Part shown: positions 24,158 to 31,816 of the stretch, piece after piece | How the letters are laid out: every line of letters begins with the position of its first letter | Position numbering within the stretch: position 1 is the first letter of the stretch | Assembly (NCBI GenBank): GCA_015487555.1 | Contig: WFPK01000115.1 | Coordinates: 1-64,000, forward strand | Reading direction: 5' to 3' | Origin: Phycisphaerales bacterium | GTDB taxonomy: Bacteria; Planctomycetota; Phycisphaerae; Phycisphaerales; UBA1924 | DNA length: 64,000 nt | Program-made: the position numbers and the translations under genes | Notes under the pieces: generated by a model | What the model was told of the DNA's origin: nothing | Database searches by the model: none | Seen by the model: only the letters and a program-made list of their open reading frames with translations

Positions 24158-25384
24158 ATGTCGTGCTGCTCTGGGTCAAAGCATTCCCAGTTCGCGTTCG
24201 ACTCGCCCGCTTTAGCGCTGTCGGCCCTTACTGCGCAGATCAATCCGGTTGAGGCCGAGCCCGTCGCATGGAGCTGCGCGATGGGGCGCGTGATGGCGAG
24301 CGATGTATTGAGCGATCGCCCAAGCCCGTCGTGCGATGTCAGCGCGATGGATGGGTACGCGCTGCGCATGGCCGATTGCGTTGCTGGCACCATTGAAATC
24401 GCAGGCGAGATTCAGATCGGGCGAGAGCCTCAGGACATGCCCATCGGCAAGGCATTGCAGATCGTCACCGGCGCGCCGGTGCCCCAAGGCGCCGAGATCA
24501 TCATCAAACGCGAAGATATTTTTGAGCATGCCCAGTCGATCGAGCTCGATGCGCAACTGATCCAGTCGCTCAAGCCCGGCGCCAATATCCGCCGGGTCGG
24601 CGAGAACATGCCCGCCGGGACGAGCATCGCGTGCGCCGGGCGCATCATCACCGCGCCGATGATGGGCATGCTCACCGGGTTTGGCATCGACAGGCCGAGT
24701 GTTCGCAGGCAAGTTCGGGTCGGCATCATCACCACCGGCAACGAAGTCGTCCCGCCGCACCAAACCCCGGATCAATGGCAGCTTCGAGATTCCAACGCCC
24801 CGGCAATCATCGCTTTGTGCGATCAGTATCGCTGGATCAAAATCGAATCGCATATCCACGCCCGCGATACCATCGAAGGGATCAAGTCGGCTGCTCAAGA
24901 GCTTCTTGAGTCCTGCGATGCCCTCGTCTTCACCGGCGGCGTCTCGATGGGCGATCACGATCATGTCCCCGAAATTATCGAAGCGATCGGCGCGCAGACC
25001 ATCTTCCACAAACTCCCCCAGCGCCCCGGCAAGCCCGCGCTCGGGGCCGTGCTCGATGGCAAACCGATCTTTGGGCTGCCAGGCAACCCGGTTTCGGTTA
25101 TGGTGACGGCCCATCGGCTGATGATCCCGGCGCTGGCTGTTCGCGCCGGGGTGCACGCACCGATCCAGACGCCTCGGATGATGAAGATCGCCAACAGCGA
25201 CGACAAATCGCTCGGGCTGTGGTGGAGTCGGCTCGCTCGGATCGTCAGCGAAGACAGCATCGAACTCATCGCGTCCAAAGGCTCGGGCGATGTCCCCGCT
25301 TCGGCCTTGTCCGATGGGTTCGTCGAACTCGCGCCCGGTCAATCGGGCGAAGGGCCTTGGGCGTTCTGGTCGTGGTCTGGATGA
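24158..25384 (+). CDS. moeA: Molybdopterin molybdenumtransferase
   Basis: This 408-residue enzyme inserts molybdate into adenylated molybdopterin. It shows the four-domain MoeA layout with AMGRVMASDV, the SAMDGYALR motif, PVPQGAEIIIKRED, IRRVGENMPAGTSI, ITTGNEVV, DALVFTGGVSMGDHDHVPE and GLPGNPVSV. The C-terminal domain IV is present but its last part is short. Its 3-prime end overlaps the 3-prime end of the opposite ferredoxin-like gene by 46 bases. The N-terminus carries a CC pair (MSCCSG), which is unusual. Confidence 0.93.
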   Translation: MSCCSGSKHSQFAFDSPALALSALTAQINPVEAEPVAWSCAMGRVMASDVLSDRPSPSCDVSAMDGYALRMADCVAGTIEIAGEIQIGREPQDMPIGKALQIVTGAPVPQGAEIIIKREDIFEHAQSIELDAQLIQSLKPGANIRRVGENMPAGTSIACAGRIITAPMMGMLTGFGIDRPSVRRQVRVGIITTGNEVVPPHQTPDQWQLRDSNAPAIIALCDQYRWIKIESHIHARDTIEGIKSAAQELLESCDALVFTGGVSMGDHDHVPEIIEAIGAQTIFHKLPQRPGKPALGAVLDGKPIFGLPGNPVSVMVTAHRLMIPALAVRAGVHAPIQTPRMMKIANSDDKSLGLWWSRLARIVSEDSIELIASKGSGDVPASALSDGFVELAPGQSGEGPWAFWSWSG

Positions 25385-26052
25385 ACGGGCTTTGGTGGGC
25401 GATTGGTAAGCGGGACAATCGAGATCGCGCTGGGTTCGACGGGGCAGGTGTTGACACAGATGCCGCACCCGGTGCAGATGTCCTGATCGACCGCCGGGAT
25501 TTTGCGCCAATCGTGTGCGATGGCGCCCTCGATCGGGCACACATCAATGCACAGCGTGCACTCTTCGCCAAAGTGTGATCGGCATGCGCTGCGATGGATC
25601 GTGGCGTGTCCCATGTTCATCGGCAGCAGCGCGTCGATGATGTCCACGCCCGCCTCAACGCACGCCTTGGCGCACGGGCGATCTTGGCACATCGTGCACC
25701 CGCCAAGATTCGGATCAATCACAGGCGTCCCAAAGGCCTTGCCAAATACGCCGGTCAAAGGCACGAGGGTCTTGGGCGGGCAGGCCTCGATGCAGGCGTT
25801 GCATTTGGTGCATTGGGCAGCGAACGAGATTTCATCAATCGCGCCCGGCGGACGAAGAAAGGCTGTGAACTCAGGTGCGGGGGGCGCGGGGGGTGTCGGC
25901 GGGATTGGATCGCGGATGGTTTTCTCGATGTGCCTGCGGACGCCGTGGGCTTGTCCGAGTGCATAGCCTATGGATTGCGCAAGCCCGAGCCCGAGCTTTT
26001 TTCGCATCATTTCTCGGCGAGAGATTGGATCTTTTTCATCCTTTTCGTCCAT
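25339..26052 (-). CDS. NapF/NapG-like four-cluster ferredoxin
   Basis: This 237-residue protein has four [4Fe-4S] motifs: CTKCNACIEACPP, CTMCQDRPCAKAC, CRSHFGEECTLCIDVCP and CTGCGICVNTCP. This follows the pattern of NapF and NapG. The N-terminus has SRREMMRKKLG, which is not a clean Tat signal, so a cytosolic NapF-like role in NapA maturation is at least as likely as membrane electron transfer. A proline-rich linker (PPTPPAPPAPE) follows residue 50. It stands opposite moeA, overlapping it by 46 bases at the 3-prime ends, and divergent from mobA. Confidence 0.8.
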   Translation of the reverse strand: MDEKDEKDPISRREMMRKKLGLGLAQSIGYALGQAHGVRRHIEKTIRDPIPPTPPAPPAPEFTAFLRPPGAIDEISFAAQCTKCNACIEACPPKTLVPLTGVFGKAFGTPVIDPNLGGCTMCQDRPCAKACVEAGVDIIDALLPMNMGHATIHRSACRSHFGEECTLCIDVCPIEGAIAHDWRKIPAVDQDICTGCGICVNTCPVEPSAISIVPLTNRPPKPVHPDHDQNAQGPSPD

Positions 26053-26079
26053 AGGCGCTCCACAGGGCAATGATTGGGT

Positions 26080-26667
26080 ATGCCTCGGATCATTGCTCAG
26101 TCCATTCTAGATCACATTCAACCCGTTGTGCTTGTTGGCGGGCGATCTTCACGATTTGGGCGCGACAAACTCATCGAGCCGATCGCAGGCGAGCCGATGG
26201 TCACGATCCCGATCAATGCGCTGCGAGGGGTCTTTGGCGATCGGGTCGCCATCGTTGGGCAATGTGATCCGCTCGTCGCCGAGCTTGGCGATGCGGTGAT
26301 TGATGATCCGTATCCCGGTCTTGGCCCGGTCGGTGGGGTCTGCGCTGCGCTCGAGCATGCCCGATCGGATATTTTCGTCTGTGCTGGCGATCTGATCTCG
26401 ATCGATCAAGAGACCATCATCGCCATCGTCGCTGCGTCGATCGAGCGCCCCGATGCGTTGGGCTGCATCGCTTACGATGGCCAGCGTCATCCGACGATTG
26501 GGCTCTACCGCGCCCGGTGCCTGCCGATGTTCGAGCAATCCATCGCCCAAGACAAACTCAAGCTCGGCATGGTGCTCGATCAAGCCCAGATCGCGCATGT
26601 GTCCGTTGCTTCGTCGGCCCTTCGCAATGCCAATCGTCCGGATGATCTTGCCGATCTGCGTGAGTAG
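26080..26667 (+). CDS. mobA: Molybdenum cofactor guanylyltransferase
   Basis: This 195-residue nucleotidyltransferase has the MobA signature VVLVGGRSSRFGRDK near residue 13-27, followed by IDDPYPGLGPVGGVCAALEHA and an aspartate in VCAGDLISID for metal binding. It attaches GMP to the cofactor to give the bis-MGD that NapA needs. It starts 27 bases from the divergent ferredoxin gene and ends directly against the stop of the opposite mog/moaB-like gene (one base apart). The upstream TTG start at 26074 is less likely. Confidence 0.9.
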   Translation: MPRIIAQSILDHIQPVVLVGGRSSRFGRDKLIEPIAGEPMVTIPINALRGVFGDRVAIVGQCDPLVAELGDAVIDDPYPGLGPVGGVCAALEHARSDIFVCAGDLISIDQETIIAIVAASIERPDALGCIAYDGQRHPTIGLYRARCLPMFEQSIAQDKLKLGMVLDQAQIAHVSVASSALRNANRPDDLADLRE

Positions 26668-27168
26668 TTAGTGCAGGTTGTCATCGCCTCGGAGTGCTTT
26701 GAGGGCGTGGGTCAAGATGGGTTCGATCGCTTCGATCTGTTCGATGGCACCCTTGGGCGAACCCGGCAGGGTGATGATGAGCGAGTTTTTCGCAGCCCCG
26801 GCGACGCCTCTCGAAAGATAGGCCAGCTCGGTGATCTCGGCGGTTTTCGAGCGGGCGAGTTCGAGGAGCCCGGGGTGCGGGCGATCAATCACCTGCATCG
26901 CAGCTTCGGGGGTGTGATCGCGTGGCGAGAGTCCTGTGCCGCCGGTGGTGAGGATCAGGTCGATGGCGGGGGACTGGTTGATCCATTGTTCGAGCTGCTC
27001 GACGATCTGGTCTTTCACATCGGGGATGCACGCCGAGGCGATGACTTGGCTAGCCAGTGAGTCTTGCACAAAGGCAACCAGCGCGGGCCCGGATTTGTCT
27101 TCGTACTCGCTGCGTGAAGCACGATCCGAAATCGTGAGCACCGCGCATCGGAACGCTGGTGCGGTCAT
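26668..27168 (-). CDS. MoaB/Mog molybdopterin adenylyltransferase
   Basis: This 166-residue protein begins at the ATG at 27168, which overlaps the moaC stop in an ATGA; the longer frame from 27420 is the reverse reading of moaC. Motifs RCAVLTISDRASR, YEDKSGP, LILTTGGTGLSPRDHTPEA and LPGSPKGA mark the MoaB/Mog fold. The enzyme adenylates molybdopterin before molybdenum insertion by MoeA. MoaB and Mog cannot be told apart with certainty from sequence reading. Confidence 0.88.
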   Translation of the reverse strand: MTAPAFRCAVLTISDRASRSEYEDKSGPALVAFVQDSLASQVIASACIPDVKDQIVEQLEQWINQSPAIDLILTTGGTGLSPRDHTPEAAMQVIDRPHPGLLELARSKTAEITELAYLSRGVAGAAKNSLIITLPGSPKGAIEQIEAIEPILTHALKALRGDDNLH

Positions 27169-27671
27169 TGGGATGCTCCAGCTTTGAAGTGCCCGGATCG
27201 CCCGCCCCATTTTTCGATGAGCTCGATGCCTTCGATGACCATTGCTTTGTCGATCGCTTTGCCCATATCGACGATGGTCAACGCGGCGATGCTGACCGCG
27301 GTGAGCGCTTCCATCTCGATGCCGGTGCGTCCTGAGCACTTGGCCTGGGCCTGGATGTGCATGGTGGTGCCTTTGAGTTCGATCTCGACCGAGACCGAAT
27401 CGAGCCCGAGTGGATGGCACAGGGGAATCAGCTCGCCGGTTTTCTTGGCACCCATGATCCCAGCGAGCCGGGCGACATCGATCAGGTTGCCCTTGGCGAG
27501 ATCGTTGGCGTTGATCCGGTCGGCGAGCTGTTGGCTGATCTGCACGCGTCCTTGGGCGATCGCGCCGCGCGCGGTGATGGGTTTGTCCGAGACATCGACC
27601 ATCGAGGCGTGCCCGTGCTCATTGAGGTGCGTCAGGTGTGATGCCTGGTCTTCTTTGGGGTGATTATTCAT
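27165..27671 (-). CDS. moaC: Cyclic pyranopterin monophosphate synthase
   Basis: This 168-residue enzyme carries MVDVSDKPITARGAIAQGRV, MGAKKTGELIPLCHPLGLD with the conserved Cys/His and KKT catalytic stretch, and GRTGIEMEALTAVSIAALTIVDMGKAIDK. It turns the MoaA product into cPMP. The start at 27671 overlaps the modB stop by eight bases and its stop overlaps the mog start, so the operon reads modA, modB, moaC, mog. Confidence 0.95.
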   Translation of the reverse strand: MNNHPKEDQASHLTHLNEHGHASMVDVSDKPITARGAIAQGRVQISQQLADRINANDLAKGNLIDVARLAGIMGAKKTGELIPLCHPLGLDSVSVEIELKGTTMHIQAQAKCSGRTGIEMEALTAVSIAALTIVDMGKAIDKAMVIEGIELIEKWGGRSGHFKAGASQ

Positions 27672-28455
27672 CGTTGATCCCTTTCGATCGTACAAAGATC
27701 ATCAGGCACACGGTCATGAGAATCAACTGGGCCGAGATCAACAATGCCCGATCCATGTCGCTCTGGAGCGCCTGATAGATCGCCAGCGGGAGTGTCTGTG
27801 TGTGTCCTGGGCGGTTGCCTGCGAATGCGATTGTTGCGCCGAACTCGCCCAGCGCCCGTGCCCAGGTCAACGCTGCCCCCCCAACGATCGCCGGGCGCAG
27901 TCCTGGGAGGATAATCTTCCGGATCACCATCGCGCGCGACGCGCCGAGCACCTCGCCAGCGTGTTCCAATCGCCGATCGAGACTCCGCATCCCTGATTCG
28001 AGCGTGATAATCATGAACGGGCTGCTTACAAAGGTCACCGCCAGGATCGCCCCGGCCATCGAGAACGGCAGCCGAACCCCGACGAGATCGAGCAAACGCC
28101 CGATCGGCGAGTTGGCACCCAAGGCCGAGAGCAGCGCGACGCCGCCGACAATCGGAGGCAGCACCATCGGCATCAGCACCACGATCCGGATGAGGCGTGT
28201 CCACCGAGACGAACACCGCGTCATCACCCATGCGATCGGGAACCCATAGACGAGTGAGAGGGCGACAGCACTGAGTGAAACGATCAGTGAGATGCGCAGC
28301 GCATCCCATATTGCTCGTTGGGTGATGATTTCCGAGACTCGGCTCCAGGGCATCTCGAAGAGCAACGAGACCACCGGGACGACAAAGAAGAGCAATCCAA
28401 TCGCAGCCAGCGTGTACAACACCGTGTTGGTCAGGCGTTCGCCGGATCGTGTCAT
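27664..28455 (-). CDS. modB: Molybdate ABC transporter permease
   Basis: This 263-residue membrane protein has about six transmembrane helices and the inner-membrane permease EAA-type loop VLGASRAMVIRKIILPGLRPAIVGG. The sequence MPMVLPPIVGGVALL and the conserved RALGEFGATIAFAGN segment are ModB hallmarks. It pairs with the upstream modA (ATGA overlap). No ModC ATPase is encoded beside it, so it must use one from elsewhere. The longer frame from 28492 in another phase is a shadow. Confidence 0.93.
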   Translation of the reverse strand: MTRSGERLTNTVLYTLAAIGLLFFVVPVVSLLFEMPWSRVSEIITQRAIWDALRISLIVSLSAVALSLVYGFPIAWVMTRCSSRWTRLIRIVVLMPMVLPPIVGGVALLSALGANSPIGRLLDLVGVRLPFSMAGAILAVTFVSSPFMIITLESGMRSLDRRLEHAGEVLGASRAMVIRKIILPGLRPAIVGGAALTWARALGEFGATIAFAGNRPGHTQTLPLAIYQALQSDMDRALLISAQLILMTVCLMIFVRSKGINDE

Positions 28456-29279
28456 GGGGATGCTTCCCGGGTGACAAAGCCCAGGTTCGCAAAGATCGCC
28501 TGGGATTGGGATGAGCTGGTGATGAAATCGGCTACGAGCGATCGGGGCGATTGCGCATCGAGTGTGTTGGCTCTTTGGGCGATCCAGGTCTGGGTCTTGA
28601 CCGAGATGCCCGGCGGGAACTCGATCATGCGGACTTTATCCTCGGCTCCTAGGGCATCTGTGCGATAGACAAACCCAAGGTCGCCCTGTCCAAACGCGAC
28701 CTTGCTCAGGACGCCTTGGGCTGCATGCTCATAGGAGACGATCTTGGGCTCGGCTGTTTCCCAGACGCCGAGCTCATCGAGCGCCCGGCGTGTGTAGCGC
28801 CCCGCGGGGACATCGCCTTGGGCGACAATAATCCGCGACGCACGCTCGATGGCGTCGGCGATGGTGCTCGCGGGTGATCCAGAAGGCACAATCGCGACGA
28901 GCTGATTTTCGACGAGCACGCTTGGAAGAGCAAACCCTTCGACGCGCTGCATCTGCTCGTCATCCGCTGAGAGAAAGAGATCGGCGGGTGCGCCAGCGTT
29001 GATCTGCATCGCCAGGGTGTTGGAGCCCGCGAAGATCAACTCGAGATCAATCGCAGGATGAAGGGTTTCAAACTCGGTTTCGATCAATCCAAGTGCCTGG
29101 GCCAGTGAAGAGGCAGCAAAGACGACCACGCGGTCCTGATGATCGCGCTCTGAGCAGCTGACGCTCGTTGCCATGATTCCGCCCAGAACAAGCCACTTTG
29201 CGAGGTATAGCGCAGGATGCCAAGGCCGATCGAGGCGATTTGGTTTCTGGAGCGTGATGCGGAATCCTGGCTTCTTCAT
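28452..29279 (-). CDS. modA: Molybdate-binding periplasmic protein
   Basis: This 275-residue protein has a basic N-terminus and a hydrophobic segment ending near SVSCSE, compatible with a lipoprotein signal. The core has VVVFAASSLAQAL with the molybdate-binding Ser residues, IFAGSNTLAMQINAGAPADLFLSAD, and AQGDVPAGRYTRRAL and VLSKVAFGQGDLGFVYRTDA, all typical of ModA. It supplies molybdate for the cofactor that NapA needs. A stop/start overlap of four bases couples it to modB. Confidence 0.93.
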   Translation of the reverse strand: MKKPGFRITLQKPNRLDRPWHPALYLAKWLVLGGIMATSVSCSERDHQDRVVVFAASSLAQALGLIETEFETLHPAIDLELIFAGSNTLAMQINAGAPADLFLSADDEQMQRVEGFALPSVLVENQLVAIVPSGSPASTIADAIERASRIIVAQGDVPAGRYTRRALDELGVWETAEPKIVSYEHAAQGVLSKVAFGQGDLGFVYRTDALGAEDKVRMIEFPPGISVKTQTWIAQRANTLDAQSPRSLVADFITSSSQSQAIFANLGFVTREASP

Positions 29280-29407
29280 GCTGATTCATTTTAGGCAATC
29301 GGGTTGAAATGATGGAGGATTCAAGTTTTCATCTCAGGATTCAAACACAACATTCGGGGAGAAGAATCAAGAAAAGAGCAATTCATTCAGAAATAGAAGG
29401 AGCAGAT

Positions 29408-29435
29408 TTGACAAATACCCGATACTGAATACACT
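29408..29435 (+). promoter_or_regulatory. Promoter of the lysine leader and lysW operon
   Basis: TTGACA at 29408-29413 and TACACT at 29430-29435 with a 16-base spacer make a strong sigma-70 promoter. The expected start near 29442 is only a base or two before the leader peptide ATG, so that message would be leaderless. Confidence 0.65.
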
Positions 29436-29443
29436 CACCCGCT

Positions 29444-29542
29444 ATGAACCAGTTCCACACCAACATGAAATCGACCAAATCGAAAGCCAAAGACGCCAAA
29501 CGCGTCTGGGTTGCGATGTTGGTCGAGGTGTGTATGAGCTAA
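29444..29542 (+). CDS. Lysine-rich leader peptide (attenuator)
   Basis: This open frame of 32 codons encodes a short peptide with five Lys codons within eleven (KSTKSKAKDAK, residues 9-19), then Arg, and ends in CMS. It has no ribosome-binding site and begins almost at the predicted transcript start, as a leaderless peptide would. A GACGC/GCGTC hairpin (29492-29506) lies over the last Lys codons and an intrinsic terminator follows 32 bases after the stop. It precedes lysW. This is the layout of an amino-acid attenuator in which ribosome stalling at Lys codons decides read-through. The size and position are clear; the function is inferred. Confidence 0.7.
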   Translation: MNQFHTNMKSTKSKAKDAKRVWVAMLVEVCMS

Positions 29543-29580
29543 GTAAGTTCAACAACCAAGCCCAAGAACAAACGCACCCC
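29525..29580 (+). promoter_or_regulatory. Candidate antiterminator pairing
   Basis: GAGGTGTG at 29525-29532 can pair with CGCACCCC at 29573-29580 with one mismatch and one G-U pair. This would occupy the left arm of the terminator. It overlaps the end of the leader open frame, so a ribosome finishing the leader would mask it. This is suggested by eye and not by energy calculation. Confidence 0.4.
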
Positions 29581-29604
29581 TGACGCAGAATCAGGGGTGT
29601 TTTT
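29575..29604 (+). terminator. Intrinsic terminator in lysW leader
   Basis: CACCCCTGA (29575-29583) pairs perfectly with TCAGGGGTG (29591-29599) around a seven-base loop and is followed by five T. It lies 51 bases before the lysW start, between leader peptide and operon, so it must be read through for expression. Confidence 0.85.
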
Positions 29605-29654
29605 CTGTATGTCCGTTTTACAAACTCGTTCCAAACCAATCAGGAGAATCAATC

Positions 29655-29852
29655 ATGAACCAAACAACAACCCAAGCCGAAACCATCGAAGCAACTTGCC
29701 CCGAATGTGACGCAGCGGTCGTCTTCGACCGCTCGCCACTCAACGGCGAGATCGCCAACTGCACCGACTGCACCGCCGAGCTCGAAGTGATCTGCGCCGA
29801 TCCCATCACCCTTGAACTCGCGCCCGAAGTCGAAGAAGACTGGGGCGAATAA
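29655..29852 (+). CDS. lysW: LysW amino-group carrier protein
   Basis: This acidic protein of 65 residues has a zinc knuckle (CPECD, Cys15/18 and CTDC, Cys36/39) and the diagnostic C-terminal EDWGE. The final Glu is linked to the alpha-amino group of alpha-aminoadipate (or glutamate) so that intermediates stay bound to the carrier during lysine (or arginine) synthesis. A ribosome-binding AGGAG stands before the ATG. It opens the lysWXYZK set and is preceded by the attenuator. Confidence 0.96.
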   Translation: MNQTTTQAETIEATCPECDAAVVFDRSPLNGEIANCTDCTAELEVICADPITLELAPEVEEDWGE

Positions 29853-29893
29853 GCCTGTTTTTCTCGTGAAATACCCCCAAAAAGGACCACACC

Positions 29894-30781
29894 ATGCACA
29901 TCGCCATGACCTATACCCGATTGCGCACCGAAGAGCGGATGCTCCTTGATGCCTTCGAGCACCTCGGCGTGAACTGCACGCCGATTGATCTGCGGACAAT
30001 CGTTTTCAACCCACTGGTCCCCGGTGAGGGAGGGGGCCAGTGGGAAGATTACGATGCCGTCATTGATCGCTCGGTGAGCCTGACCAACACGCTGACTTCG
30101 GTCGCGATGCTCGAACACTTCGGCATCCGGTGCATCAACCCGCTCGGTGCGATCGAGATTTGTGCTGACAAGCTCGCTACCACGCTGGCGCTTGTTCGGG
30201 CGGGTGTGCCCACGCCTGCGATTCGTGTTGCGACCAATGCCCAGTCCGGGCTCGAAGCGATCGAAGCGATCGGATACCCAGCGGTCATCAAGCCAACGGT
30301 TGGGTCGTGGGGAAGGCTCGTCGCCCGGATCAACGATCGAGACGCAGCCGAAGCGATCCTCGAACACCGCGAGATACTCGGCTCTGTGCAACAAGGTGTG
30401 TTCTACATCCAGGAACACATCGACAAGCCAGACCGAGATATTCGCGTGTTCGTGGTTGGCGGCGAGCCCATCGCAGCGATTATGCGATCGAGCGCGCACT
30501 GGGTGACCAACACCGCCCGCGGCGCAACAGCGCAAGGCATGGAGATCACCGATGAGCTTCGGGAAATCTCGATCAACGCAGCAGCTGCGACGGGGGGCGA
30601 CATCGTGGCGGTCGATCTGCTCGAATGTCCTGATCGTGGGTTGTTGGTCAACGAGCTCAATCATTCGATGGAGTTTCGCAACTCGACCGAGACCACAGGC
30701 GTCAATATCCCCGAACTTGTCGCCCGCCATGTGGTGCGGATCGCTGAAGAGGCACGAGTTGAATCGGAGATTTTGGTATGA
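29894..30781 (+). CDS. lysX: LysX, ligase joining LysW to alpha-aminoadipate
   Basis: This ATP-grasp enzyme of 295 residues is of the RimK type. It contains TEERMLLDAFEHLG, VIKPTVGSWGRLVARIND and FYIQEHIDKPDRDIRVFVVGG, and SAHWVTNTARG near residue 202. The HWxTNTARG form is that of the Thermus-type LysX rather than the archaeal ArgX, which favours alpha-aminoadipate and thus lysine as product. C-terminal LVNELNHSMEFRNS completes the ATP/metal site. It overlaps lysY by four bases. Confidence 0.93.
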   Translation: MHIAMTYTRLRTEERMLLDAFEHLGVNCTPIDLRTIVFNPLVPGEGGGQWEDYDAVIDRSVSLTNTLTSVAMLEHFGIRCINPLGAIEICADKLATTLALVRAGVPTPAIRVATNAQSGLEAIEAIGYPAVIKPTVGSWGRLVARINDRDAAEAILEHREILGSVQQGVFYIQEHIDKPDRDIRVFVVGGEPIAAIMRSSAHWVTNTARGATAQGMEITDELREISINAAAATGGDIVAVDLLECPDRGLLVNELNHSMEFRNSTETTGVNIPELVARHVVRIAEEARVESEILV

Positions 30782-31806
30782 CGACTCGCATCTCCATCGT
30801 CGGCGGCTCAGGCTACACCGGAGGCGAACTCCTGCGTCTGCTGCATATGCACCCGCAGACCCAGATCGCCCAGGTCTCGTCGCGCAGGCTCAAGGGTCAG
30901 CCGATCCATCGTTCGCATCCAAACCTGCGCGGGCATGTCGATGTGTTGTATTGCACGCCCGACGAGATCGAGCCCTGCGATGTGCTCTTTCTGTGCATGC
31001 CTCATGGCAAGGCTGCGGGCGAGATTGATCGTTGGCGAGCGCTCGCCCCGTTGGTCATCGACCTCTCCGCCGACTTTCGGCTGCGCGATGCCGGCAACTA
31101 TCAATCGTGGTATGGCGAGTCCCACCCATCACCTGAAACCCTCGCCGAGGCGACCTACGGGCTCCCCGAAATCGCCCGCGATCAACTCAATGATGCAAGT
31201 TTGATCTCAGGCGTCGGATGCAACGCCACCGCGATGACCCTCGCGCTGCTGCCACTGGCACGGGCCGGGCTGATCAAGCGGGCGATTGCTGATCTCAAGG
31301 TCGGCTCATCCGAAGCCGGGGCCGAGTCCAGCGCAGGTTCGCACCATCCTGTCCGCGCTCGGACGGCGAGAACCTACTCGCCAGCGGGGCATCGCCATCT
31401 CGCCGAAGTCTTCCAATCACTCGGCCAGTTCGACCTCGACGCCACCATCACCGCCATCGACATGGTGCGAGGCGTGCTCTGCACCGCCCACATCGAACCC
31501 ACCGAGCGCCTCGAAACCAAAGACCTCTGGAAACTCTATCGCCAGGCCTATACCAACGAACCCTTCGTTCGCATCGTCGCCGATCGTTCTGGGCCTAATC
31601 GGTTTCCCGATCCGCGCATCGTCGTCGGGTCAAACCACGCCGATGTCGGGTTTGCGATCGACGAACGATCGGGCCGAATCATCGCCCTGTGCGCCATCGA
31701 CAACCTCGTCAAAGGCGCAGCCGGCTCGGCGGTCCAATCCATGAACATTGCACTGGGCTTCAACGAAACCGCCGGGCTCACCTTCCCCGGACTCCACCCC
31801 GCATAA
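30778..31806 (+). CDS. lysY: LysY, LysW-aminoadipyl-phosphate reductase (ArgC family)
   Basis: This 342-residue enzyme has the N-terminal NAD(P) fold GGSGYTGGELLRLL, then LFLCMPHGKAAGEI, DLSADFRLRD, YGLPEI, GCNATAMTLALLPL with the catalytic Cys near 144, and the HRHLAEV His segment. It is an ArgC-type reductase acting on the phosphorylated LysW conjugate. Its position between lysX and lysZ supports lysY over argC. A gap of ten bases precedes lysZ. Confidence 0.92.
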   Translation: MTTRISIVGGSGYTGGELLRLLHMHPQTQIAQVSSRRLKGQPIHRSHPNLRGHVDVLYCTPDEIEPCDVLFLCMPHGKAAGEIDRWRALAPLVIDLSADFRLRDAGNYQSWYGESHPSPETLAEATYGLPEIARDQLNDASLISGVGCNATAMTLALLPLARAGLIKRAIADLKVGSSEAGAESSAGSHHPVRARTARTYSPAGHRHLAEVFQSLGQFDLDATITAIDMVRGVLCTAHIEPTERLETKDLWKLYRQAYTNEPFVRIVADRSGPNRFPDPRIVVGSNHADVGFAIDERSGRIIALCAIDNLVKGAAGSAVQSMNIALGFNETAGLTFPGLHPA

Positions 31807-31816
31807 GGATATTTCA

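Noticed and set aside
24212-25540. Open frame of 442 codons opposite moeA
   Set aside because: Strongly biased composition and no motifs; moeA on the other strand is certain.
25594-26073. Plus-strand open frame opposite the four-cluster ferredoxin gene
   Set aside because: It is the antisense of four cysteine motifs, with no coding signals of its own.
27172-27420. Upstream part of the long mog frame
   Set aside because: It reads moaC in another phase as Arg/His-rich sequence; the ATG at 27168 with ATGA coupling is the clear start.
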